NCBI RefSeq assembly: GCF_965363235.1
Contig: NC_134842.1
Location: forward strand, 33,108,958-33,172,957
Source of the DNA: Mytilus galloprovincialis
Taxonomy: Eukaryota; Mollusca; Bivalvia; Mytilida; Mytilidae
Reading direction: 5' to 3'
DNA length: 64,000 nt
The notes below the pieces were generated by a model that saw only the letters and a program-made list of their open reading frames with translations, was not told the DNA's origin and ran no database searches. The translations under genes and the position numbers were made by a program. Below are positions 21,406-31,618 of the stretch, in pieces (the first letter of the stretch is position 1; each line of letters begins with the position of its first letter).

Positions 21406-23849
21406 ATGGCAATTACTTGTAGTCAGCTTGAAGACAAATTTAGATCCCAGCTTGGCGCCACACATGTTGTGAGTATTGTACAGTAAATATATGTAACAGC
21501 TAAAATCACAAACACTTGTCATTGCAGAAATGTTTTTAAAATATCCACTATTTAAAGTCAAAATCTAGAACAAGGCAAACATTTGCAATGAGCATGACGA
21601 GCCAAGCACTAGTCCAAATAATTATTACAATGGAACCTTCTCCCAGTAGCTGCAGTTCAATGTACTACTCTTGAAAGCTTCCGAGAACAGATTCCAATAT
21701 CTGTATAGTACAAAAACAGAAGAAAAAGAAATTATGTTGAAATTTTTATTTTTATTTTTTTTTTTTTGTATATTATTCACTGTAAATGAAAATTAGATTC
21801 CACACAAGCGCGGCATAGTAAAATCAGTGCCCGGCACGTTATCATCAGTATGTTGATGGAGTGCTGAATTATAAAGAAGAAGAAGACGTTGTAGGAAGGC
21901 GTCCCAGAAAAAAATTAAAATAGCCTTGCCAGACGTCATAATTATTTGGACTAGCCAAGCCCTATGAATATACCTATATTTCTGCTTTGCAATATATTTT
22001 TTTTTAATTCAATAAAATAAAAAATAACGTTACTATAGTCTGAGACAGTACTATAACACAGTACCTCTATACAAATCCTTAAATTTTGTTTATCCCTTTT
22101 TGTCCCAAATACATGAAATATTGTGGTCACATTTAAAAAAGTTTTATATTTATGGTACTCCAAATAATTATGACGTCTCGAAAGGCTATTATAATTTTTT
22201 TCTTTGACGCCTTACTTCCCCCTACGACCTTTTGACCTGCGCCGCCATATTGAAAATGACGTTAAAGTGTTGATACAAGTATTGTGGTCACATTAAAAAA
22301 GTTTTATATTTATGGTAGATCATAGGCATAAGTTTCCCCCGAGATATATTTTTTTAATGTATAATAAAAAGGATGGGTCACCGTGTTATTTTTTAAGCTA
22401 TGAGTTGTTGAAATTTTTTTTAATTTGCTTAGAATGTTCATGCAAATTTAACTCATCTTGCTCATTTTTATGCATGAGATAGAATTTTGAAATTTTATAA
22501 ACATGATAAAATGTGACAATATATGTTCATATAACAGTTTTGACCCTGATTTTGTGGATCACTAAACATAGACGCATCAAAGTGGGGATCCAGAACTTTT
22601 CATAAGGGAGGACCGCTCCCGTTATGCTTCATTGATTTCCTATATAATCAACCAAAATTTTCCAAGGAAATCCTCCCGCTCCTTGATCCGCCTATGCATC
22701 ATGATATTCAAGATAGTGTGTGCAAGGCATTATGATGTTCTGGGACATGTATTCTTGTTTAAACTGATGTATTTGGTCTTATTGCTATGCATCAAATATT
22801 CCATAATGTTGTGAAGTATGTTATAGATAAGTTTGATATTACTGAATACACTGAAAAGTTACTAGTTTCCTTTCACTTTGCAGGATGTTGTGGACATGTC
22901 TAATGGTTGTGGGTCAAAGTTCAAAGCTATAATTGTATCACCTCAATTTGAAGGCAAACCATTATTACAAAGACACAGGTAATTGATCATGTTGAAATTG
23001 ATATAAAGTAAAGAGATATCGAATGGGATGTAATAACCATATATTTATTATGTTTATTATTTACATGTATATTTATTTAGATATAGGAAGATGTGGAATG
23101 AGTGTAAATGAGACAACTCTCCATCCAAGTCACAATTTATAAAAGTAAACCATTATATGGGTCAAGGTACGGTCTTCATCACAGAGCCTTGTATTGAAAA
23201 GCTTGATGCTAACATTTTGCATTTAATTGCCATGTAGTTAACTTGAGCAAAAATAGAAAGAAAATGCAGGATTTTGATGAGTTAATTAGAAAGTTATAAA
23301 AAGTGTTTGTGACTAATGGCCTTTGAATTGCACTTGTGTGAAGAAAAATGCAAGTTTGAACATTTCACTTCTTTAGCTGTTATAAGGTTTATTTCCTATA
23401 CAAAAATAGGCAGGAGTTTATATTCGAAATATTTTTTGCTATATATATTTTGAAGATATGCACCTCAAACACAAGTGTTATTATCATAAATATGGCCTTT
23501 CATACTACAAATCATCACTTAGTGTTTACTGTAGGAAATCAAATATCAGTGAGAAATAAAAAATGTTTGCCCTAAAAAAAAATTAGTTAAACAATAATAA
23601 TAATAAAAAAATTCACAGTTATGCAGTTATTATTCCATGGTGTAGTTTTATTGATCTAGATATTGGTAAGGCTGACTTAAATCTTTCTGAAGTGTCTGAC
23701 CACAGTGTATTATACATAAATAAAATCTTGTTTTTATTTCCAGGTTAGTGAACTCTACCATTGAAGAAGAAATGAAAATCATACATGCATTTGAAATGAA
23801 AACTTGGACACCTGATCAGTATGAAAAACAGAAGAATAATGCTGGATGA
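21406..23849 (+). CDS. BOLA2: BolA-like protein 2
   Basis: BOLA2 pairs with monothiol glutaredoxin 3 to bind a [2Fe-2S] cluster and deliver Fe-S to cytosolic targets. There are three coding exons: 21406-21468 (donor GTGAGT), 22884-22978 (donor GTAATT) and 23744-23849, all with AG acceptors and matching phases, giving 87 aa (human 86). Conserved text includes [14 protein letters not shown] across the second junction and IIHAFEMKT with the cluster-ligand His67; Cys30 in NGCGSKF sits where human BOLA2 has its loop cysteine. The first exon ([12 protein letters not shown]...) was chosen by phase and by fit to the BOLA2 N-terminus; an ATG at 21396 in another frame ends after 8 codons. AATAAA at 23932 is a likely poly(A) signal 83 nt past the stop. 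Intron 1 contains several MITEs. Confidence 0.92.
21610..21953. mobile_element. Mutator-like MITE (TAGTCCAAATAATTATT ends) in BOLA2 intron 1
   Basis: The ends are TAGTCCAAATAATTATT and CATAATTATTTGGACTA. Flanking 9-bp duplications are GCCAAGCAC (21601-21609) and GCCAAGCCC (21954-21962), 8 of 9 identical. The right interior (GGAAGGCGTCCCAGAAAAAA) recurs in the copy at 37746-37921. Part of the interior resembles a LINE tail ending in AAGAAGAAGAAG. Confidence 0.75.
22118..22317. repeat. 39-bp direct repeats around a MITE-end fragment
   Basis: TATTGTGGTCACATTTAAAA with the following AAGTTTTATATTTATGGTA occurs at about 22118-22156 and, with one T deleted, at about 22279-22317. Between them lies CTCCAAATAATTATGACGTC, the left end of the Mutator-like MITE family. 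This is either a local tandem duplication that included a MITE end or a repair scar. Confidence 0.6.
22579..22695 (+). mobile_element. MITE with CAGTGGCGGATCC ends, degenerate copy
   Basis: AGTGGGGATCCAGAA at the left and GATCCGCCTAT at the right match the ends of the copies at 9741 and 50114, as does internal CCTATATAATCAACCAAAAT. The 5-bp repeat GCATC flanks it (22574-22578 and 22696-22700). It lies in BOLA2 intron 1. Confidence 0.65.
23086..23200 (+). repeat. 'AAGATGTGGAATGAGTGTAA' dispersed repeat in BOLA2 intron 2
   Basis: The unit AAGATGTGGAATGAGTG, AATGAGACAACTCTCCATCC, GTAAACCATTATA and CACAGAGCCTTGTAT also occurs in nearly the same order at 58590-58705. Confidence 0.65.
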
Positions 23850-23931
23850 GAGAACATTTAATATCACTGACTCCTGTGCTATGACAGCTCCAAGATTGAC
23901 ATTTATTGGATGGCAGTTACGACTACTTAGA

Positions 23932-23937
23932 AATAAA
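23932..23937 (+). terminator. BOLA2 poly(A) signal AATAAA
   Basis: A canonical AATAAA lies 83 nt downstream of the BOLA2 stop codon. It is followed within 25 bases by T/G-rich sequence. Confidence 0.55.
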
Positions 23938-24289
23938 TAATCATTTACAAATGTTTTACTTTTTGTCATTTCGGTCATAATCATCAATATGAATAGTTAG
24001 AGATAATGTGCAGTAAATTTAATTTTCCTTTTCTAAAACTTGAATTTGAACCAAAGGTCCATAGTGGTTTTAAATTTTGGTGACTAACAAAGAGTACTCT
24101 ACAGTACTCTAAGTCATGTTAGAGAGGGTTTTGAACTTCTTAGATTGGATGTTAATAATTAAGCTATAAGATGTAGTAACTTTACACATGAAGAACAATA
24201 ATACGATTCATACTCCCATTTCAGAGTGAAGGATGGTGGTACTTATTGGTAATTTTATACAATTGTAGTCAAACAATCGACAAAGTCAA

Positions 24290-24720
24290 AAGGTACACTA
24301 GGTTTGCACTCTGTTCACCAGCCAGTCTGGAAACAATTTTCCACTTTTTTCTTTGTGCTTGACAATATTGATTTGTATATAATTTTATCATGACAAGATA
24401 CAGATCAAGTTCAAATTTGGTTCTGGTTTGATGATTTTGGGCAGAGTTATGGTCCTTGGACTTGGAAAGTTCAGTTTTCCACATTTTTTTTTCATCATGC
24501 TTGAAGATATTGATCGGATATTTGGTATATAGTTTTATCATGACCAGTAACAGATAAATTTCCAATTTTGTTGGGTTCAAATGATTTTTGCAGAGTTTAA
24601 ATGGTACTTGGACTAAGAAAATTCATGCAAATAATCAGTTTTCCACATTTTTTTGTTGTCTTGATTGAAGATATTGATTATAAAATTGTTAAATAGTTAC
24701 ACCATGAAAGTAATAGATCA
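24290..24720 (+). repeat. Degenerate tandem repeat, about 140-160-bp units
   Basis: TTTTCCAC followed by T-runs and a GAAGATATTGAT block recurs at about 24338, 24475 and 24638, with ATCATGAC..GTAACAGAT between. This makes roughly three units in the spacer between BOLA2 and IQCD. No coding capacity is seen. Confidence 0.55.
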
Positions 24721-25110
24721 AGTTAGTATTTTAATCTAGTACAATGCCATGTATTCCCTTGAATAGTTGTTCAACTATATCTTTTTTATACTCAACAGGT
24801 TGCAGGTCAGGGTCATCTCCCTTTAATCACAGGTAATAGCACTTGACCACAGAGAATCACTATTTGCAACAGATGTGCCTTTCAAACACTTAGTCACATG
24901 TGACCAATAAAAAGAATGTGCACAACATTAAAAATGGTTGGTAGACAATTGGAATATTGTTGCATGAAGATCTACCAATGTTTTTGCCCAACTGAAACAT
25001 ACTTGCATTTATTTTGGTGATCATCTGACAAGGTCATTTATTTATGTAAAGGAAGTTTAGGTCTTGCGAATATGTATTCTCTGCAAGGATTCTATATACA
25101 AAACATAGTA

Positions 25111-25258
25111 CAGTGGCGGATCTAGCCATTTAAAAAAGGGGGGGTTCCCATCCCAGAGTAAAGGGGGGTTCCAACTATATGCTCCCATTCAAATGCATTG
25201 ATCGGCCAAAAAAAAAGGCGGGTTCCAACCCCCGGAACCCCCCCTGGATCCGCCACTG
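25111..25258. mobile_element. MITE with CAGTGGCGGATCTAG ends
   Basis: The ends are CAGTGGCGGATCTAG and CTGGATCCGCCACTG, and the core contains GGGGGTTCC runs. The flanking pentamers TAGTA and TAATA agree at 4 of 5 positions. It shares its ends with the copies at 9741, 22579 and 50114 but has a different interior. Confidence 0.72.
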
Positions 25259-26881
25259 TAATAATCATATCACTCAAAACAAGTAAATATTTCACATGAA
25301 AGTTATATTTGTATCACCTCAATTTGAAAAAGACCAAACAAACAAAAAATATTTTCAAGTAATATCTTAACTTTTTTTTTGGCTGATGCAACATATAGCA
25401 ATCACCTACCAATCAATTTGAACCATGAAAATGAAAATAGACATGTGACATATTGGATCTTTGTATTATAAGGTAGCTGCATCAGAGATAAAGGGAGACA
25501 AATAATAGAAGAAATTGCCAAAAAATATCCATTTCTAGGGCAATAGCTTATAAACCGGTTGAAAGATTGTTTTGTTATTTTCAGGGTTAACAGATCTTGT
25601 GCTGATCAATATTATAATTTATTTTTTTTATTTTAGCTACAATATTTTTTACAAAAACGACCAAAAACTGCAAAAAAAAATATGTTTCAGGGAAAATAAT
25701 TAAATAGCTCTAAAACAGAAAAAAAACATTTCTATCCAATTTTCAGGGTAGATACTTCTTGTTGAGAAAGGGATCCATTCCCCATAAGCATCTAAAAAAA
25801 TTTATGCATACAATGTATGAGATAAGATAAAGTTTTAGGGGGAGATATATGTTAATTCAAGCATTCAATTGTTTCTATTTTTTGTTTATGAGGGGTAAGC
25901 ATTTCCAAGACTTTCTACAATTTTCTCTTTAAAAAGAATAGAAACACATGCTTTCCATGTTTTTATTTCCAAATGCATGATAGAAGAAAAATTACAGTAT
26001 CAGAACTTGTAAATCTTCTCATTACAGGTTGGTAAATTGGAAAATTTTGTCAAGTGAACTTTAAAATGAAGTTTTTAAAATGATACAATACTGCAGACAT
26101 GTACATGTATTATTTTTTTTCCCAAATGCATTTCATTTTTAAGTAACATCAAATAAAGTTAGGTTGTTCTCTCATGATTTTAAAATAATACAAATTTTCT
26201 TCTTCAACCTTTTAAAAATTTAAGTTTTATAAAAATTGTACACTTAAAGTAAATGATATTAACCCATATTTTAGAGGATAGATAAGAAACATGAGTAAGT
26301 ATTATATTGCCATATGAATACAGGTTATTTTTGGAACAAAGCTCAAATTAAACCCATGAATTTCCAAACATTAATAAATAAAATTGAGAATAAAAATGAT
26401 GAATAAGTCAAAGAGATATATATATCAACCTGACCGAAGAGCAGAAACCATACTATCACTTCTTTAGTTTTAATGATGCAGTAGCAAATATTAAATGGTG
26501 TAAAATTAAAATATATTCAAACAATATATATATATATTTCATCAATCTATAAGCATTATGGGTTATAAGAACAGGTCTCCTAAGACTTTGATAAATGAGA
26601 TTTGGAAGAGAAATAACAACTAATTTAATTATTACAAATTTATGTGTTCATCACATTTCATAAGGGTACACAAAAAGCTCCCATAGATATATTTACAGAT
26701 TTGAAGAGCACTGATTCTCAGTAGAAAGTAAATGTCATAAAATCAAGGTATACAAATACTGGGACAATAAATATTCATTAGGTAGCTGTTCTCTATCAAT
26801 GAAATTGTAATGTTACTCTTTCAATCAATTTATAATTCTTGAAAAGTCTTCAAAAACATAAACATTCTCTTTTTTTTCAGT
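25259..26881. other. Spacer before the IQCD 3' end, no gene found
   Basis: No host exon or recognisable transposon ends are seen. The right-hand part should include the IQCD 3' UTR, since that gene is read leftward and stops at 26882. Confidence 0.4.
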
Positions 26882-29800
26882 CTATTTCTTTCCTTTCTTG
26901 CCACCACCTTTCTTCTTCCTTGCTTTAAGTGCTTTACGGACTTTGAATGATCTCCAGAAAGCTTGGACTGTTGTAGCAGCTTTGACCATGAGAGCCATCT
27001 CACGCTCAGCAGCTTCACGTTTCTCACGGGCCAGTCTCCTCTCTTCCTGAATCTGGTCGTACTCAGCTGACATAGTTTTAAATCTTTCTTCTACTTCATC
27101 TAACTGTTTCTTCTGAGCATTATATGCAGCTTCTATTTCTTCATATTCCTCCTGAAATATAAGGATAACACAAGATTATTAGTTGAATCCTCCAATTTTA
27201 CTGTTTACAAAGATTTAGGATGTAAATGTTTGACATAACAAACAGTTAGTTCTGAATGATGATAATATTCTAAATGTACAGTTGGTTTTTATTGTGCTTT
27301 TGACCTACTTTCAAATTGTAATATAAGATTTATTTATTCTATAGTAAGAATTTGGTCATGAAAATTAAATGTTGTCACTTATTAATATAGCAGTGAATCT
27401 GTAATGAAATACCCAATACTAACTAGATAATGTTGAAATCTGATTAAAATACAGATTTGAGCCCAAGCTAAGCTTTCAAGGATCTGACAACACTGTGTTT
27501 TACTTTCAGTTCTGATAATCAGCCTTCTAATTTTTAGAACAGACTTGATAAAAAAAATCACCAATTTACCAATGAGAAAGTCTAGTGTAGTTAAGTTAAC
27601 TTTTCATTTAGAACTTAAGTCTATTCTGATAAAAAATTATTTGAGATTTCATATCCATTTATAACTTTGCATTGCTTTGAAATGCTTTCAACCTTTTGGC
27701 TTTTCTATGCAGTCTTCAACACCCTGCTTAGTAGCAGTTGTAGGTGAATTCAAAGTGTAAAATTGAGAATGGAAATGGGGAATGTGACAAAGAGACAACA
27801 ACCCAACCATAGAGCAGACAACAGCCAAAAGCCATCAATGGGTCTTCTATGTAGCAAGAAACTCCTGCAACCTGAAGGTGTCCTCCAGCTGGCTTCTAAA
27901 CAAATATGTATACTACTACTACGTAGTTCAGTGATAATTGACGTCATACTAAAACTACTTATTTCATATATGACTGAAATTACCTGTCTCTCATTCATTT
28001 CGCCATCATATTTCTGAATTAAACCTTCAACTTGTGACTCCACCTTAAACTTCATCTGTAAAATATAAATAATATTACTGTAATTTAAGAAATTTGTGAT
28101 ATACATGTACATATGTACAAGCTATGCAATCAGGAGCTAATAAGTTGTTCTCTGTCTGCCAATTTTTGGTTCATACATGTATCTTTTAACGGGCTGATAT
28201 TTTTTCCTTCATGTCATGCTTTAATTATGTTAACCATTCTGGTAGATAATAACTATATAAATCTTAAATTACTACAGTATTTGATTTACAGTGGCCTTTG
28301 TTTACATCCACTGTCTTTGTTTTCGAATGGATTGTAATTGTCTCATAATTATACATTGTAACTTGTATTAAGTAATCATATACCACATCTTAATATTTTT
28401 AAATCAGAATTCAACATCATGTGAAATCTGAATATATGTAAATTTTCAATGATAATAATCATGCTAATGTCATCTTTGAATTTGGTACCAAAAAATTGAA
28501 TAAATAGCAGTTTGAAATGATAAATGTCATTCTATTGGTTATTTTTATAGGCCAGTAATTATATTATTAATACTACAATAGAACTTTTTTGACTTTGTTC
28601 AACAAGATTTAATATATCTTGTAACATAATACGGCATTTTTCCTTTAAAGTTTTTATGCGATAATCTGCTTAATAGTTCGGTTTCTGAAAAACCATGGTT
28701 TAATAGAAAGATTGATATGTTATTACATTAAAAAAAGTCATGACGTACTTTGTGCTTGCAAGTTCATGTAGATAGGTGGAGTTTAGAGTCTTTAGACTAT
28801 GGTTTAATCTGATATTTTTCATGTTAAACCATGATTTAAACCCTGCCTCTTTGTTACGACTCTGTTTTGAATGAACCGGATGATTTTCGAAAAATTGACT
28901 TGATTGATTTTCTCGTGCACAAGTAGGGGGCTAGAACGACATTCCCACTGGGTTTTTATTGGATAAAAAATCACCAGGCCACTTTTGAATGATGTTACAA
29001 AACATATACACCACGCCTTACTCATTAACATATTTATAGAACTCATCCTGTGGATTCGTCGTTTAATTATGCTAACTCTTAAATAGCATTGTATATATTA
29101 TACTAATGCTACATGTATGTATTTGAGATGATGTCTCGCTTACATTTTCCTGTCACAAACGATATTTTGAGATATTTACAGCATCAAAATGTATCTTACC
29201 CTTCTTAGATCTTGTTCCTTTTCTCTATGCTCCAATACAAGGTTTTGAAGCTGGGTTTTAAGTTGTACTATTTCATTCTGCAGCCTTTGTACTTTGCCTT
29301 CATGGTTCTTTTTATCAGCTGATTCTTGTTTGTCCTGTTCATTCTTAATCCTTCCTATATTTTCTTTGGAAAAGTTTATAATCTGTTGTAACTCTGTCTG
29401 TAGCTTTTTTATTACATCATTTTTCTTCTTCATCTATAAAAGAAAGAATCTTTATACACACATGTTTAAAAGAAATAATCTAGCTGGTATCTATGACATG
29501 TATGATATGAAATAATGTGTCATATCATTATACAATTTATATTATTATAATGTGTTTTAAATTCATACATACATGTATACATTTTGAACTTAAATAAAAT
29601 AATGTGATGTGCAATAAATAGAACTTCTTGTCAACCCCTATTACTATAACACAAACTGGTCAGACTATAAACATCACTAGGCGCTGTTAATTATGTGTAT
29701 TGTCATATCTTCTATAATTTTCTGTATAACTATTACTGTTGACAATAACTCTTTTACAATAATTTGTTTCTGCTGTTTGTGCTACATGTACATGATGATT

Positions 29801-31191
29801 GTGAGTATATATTGCTAATTTATTCACACAATTTTGTGGTGGCAACATATACATGTACATGTATCTGTAGTTGAAAGTCATTAAAATTTTAAAATGTTTC
29901 TCTTTTACAATACAGGTTCTCTTTGCAAAAGTCAGACATCATTGTAAACCAAGTAAGGCAAATTATAGTATTCTTTTTAAATTTTAGGAGACATGTTTGA
30001 TTATATATAGTTTTACATGTTTTTGAGTTTAAAATATTGATTCAAGAATCTTAAAAATTTTTCAACTTCTGTAACTTTATAACTAAAAATGGAGAACATT
30101 TTATCATTGAGAATGCCAGTATGATTTGAAATACAATAATTCAGTGCTCTTAATAAATGCATATATCATCCACAATGTATCAATAAACATGATGCATGTA
30201 GACTGACATGTTGGAGTCAAAAAATTTGCCAAGTATTTTTAAATCCATCTAAATATACCTCTTCTTCCTTATCAGCAACTGCAGCATCAAGTTCTTCTTC
30301 CATCTTTGCAATGATAGTAGCATTGTTTCTCTCTCTTTCTGAAACTTCCTGGATGTAAGCCATTCTCTCTTTTTCTTCCTCAGGTGTTGTTAACAGTTTA
30401 TTCAGTAAGATATCTCTCAAATCATTCATGTAAGATAAAAGCTGGGTACTCTCTTTAGGTCGTGCATGAAAGTGGGTCTTAACAGAATTAAATGCACTAC
30501 CGTTTATTTGAAATTGTCTGAGAATGTTTTTGCATGAGGAACTAAGTTGCTGAGCTACCAGACTCAAATTCCGCATTGTACGTTCTGTTTGGCTGTCAAA
30601 ACTAGCAACAGAAGGATTAGATCTTCGACTGCTAGCACTACTACCTCTAGATGGAGGCTTATTAACAGGACTCTGTGGGGGACTTTGGCCTCCATCAACA
30701 GAATCTTCATCCTCGTCATCTTCAGCAGTAGGTTGAGTTTCATTCATATCATTTTGTTGCTCCTGTGATGCATCACTTCTGACAGAACTGGCTGATCGTA
30801 TTCTATTCCTTTGCATTTGCCTGTCAAGCTGTTCTTTTATCTCATTATAACTACCGATTATAATACTGTGGTTCTCTAGCAAGCTGCAAAGTTCTACCCC
30901 AAAGCTTATTCGAAATCTGTCCAAATTTTCAAGAATGTATGGGATCATTGAGGAAATTTCTATTCTTTGTATTGTGTCCTCAAATACTGACATAACACGC
31001 TGTGCTTCAACTGTGGCTATTTTTTTTCTTGCAGGTTCTAATGCCCTCGCTGGATCTAAACGGAGTCTGTTTCTTATTTTCCCTGGTCCTCCTTTTTGAG
31101 GGGGTACGGGAACTGTTAGTTTCATGTTTAAAATTGGCTCTGTGGCAATTGAACCTGTTAATGTCTGTGTTCGCATTGCTGTGGTGGCCAT
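26882..31191 (-). CDS. IQCD: Dynein regulatory complex subunit 10 (IQ domain-containing protein D)
   Basis: DRC10 belongs to the nexin-dynein regulatory complex linking outer doublets of motile cilia. There are four coding exons: 31191-30259, 29433-29200, 28055-27984 and 27151-26882, all phase 0 with GT-AG borders, giving 502 aa (human 449). Matches to the remembered human protein run throughout: ATVEAQRVMSVFEDTIQRIE near residue 60, LLTTPEEEKERMAYIQEVSE, exon 2 coiled coil (KLQTELQQIINFSKEN), KVESQVEGLIQKYDGEMNE in exon 3, and an IQ motif VQAFWRSFKVR (475-485) before a Lys/Gly-rich tail KKKGGGKKGKK. An acidic and Ser-rich low-complexity insert (about 150-200) explains the extra length. An in-frame ATG nine codons upstream (31218) is the alternative start. 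TPCN1 lies divergently 427 bp away. Confidence 0.9.
27761..27895 (+). repeat. 'AAATTGAGAATGGAAATGGG' dispersed repeat in IQCD intron 3
   Basis: AATTGAGAATGGAAATGGGG, AATGTGACAAAGAGACAAC and CATCAATGGGTCTTC recur at 57464-57570 (plus) and, as short minus-strand pieces, at about 59590 and 60131. Confidence 0.65.
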
Positions 31192-31618
31192 TTTCGCACA
31201 ATATAACGGCGATAACAACGTTTACAATAGGCTTATATGTATATAATTCCTAATTTACATCGTCAACATTACCAATTCACTGTTTATCGGTCTTGCAGCC
31301 GCATTACATTGAATTTGTTTAATACGCATTCCCTAGCAACAAATAGTACTTCTACAATTTCTGTGTCTCTCTTTTTTGAATAGCATAAATCTACAAAATA
31401 GTTCGATGAAATGAAAAATACAGTTTAAAAAAAAAGAAAAAAAAAGAAGATATTAGTCTCCTAAGGGAATAAAGCAAAAAATGTTGCTCATGATTTTATT
31501 AAGTTGTCATGGAACTACTTTTAAGCGGAAATAACCTTTGTTCGGAATATTTTTAGAATACACATGATACATTCGCAATCCTCTATACTTATCCTTGATT
31601 ATCAAAAATGAAAACAAT
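31192..31618. promoter_or_regulatory. Probable bidirectional promoter between IQCD and TPCN1
   Basis: Two divergent start codons are 427 bp apart. An X-box match lies on the IQCD-proximal side. I see no TATA box. Confidence 0.55.
31328..31340 (+). promoter_or_regulatory. Candidate RFX X-box (ATTCCCTAGCAAC)
   Basis: The 13-mer fits the X-box consensus RYYNYYN(1-3)RRNRAC at every position. It lies 137 bp upstream of the IQCD start codon, within the distance typical of ciliary gene X-boxes. RFX factors drive motile-cilium genes, matching the DRC10 product. A poorer candidate (GTTGTCATGGAAC, 31503-31515) lies nearer TPCN1. Confidence 0.5.

Noticed and set aside
27750-28112. 120-codon minus-strand frame as a separate gene
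   Set aside because: Only its 24-codon middle (28055-27984) is real, as IQCD exon 3; the rest is intron, including a dispersed repeat.
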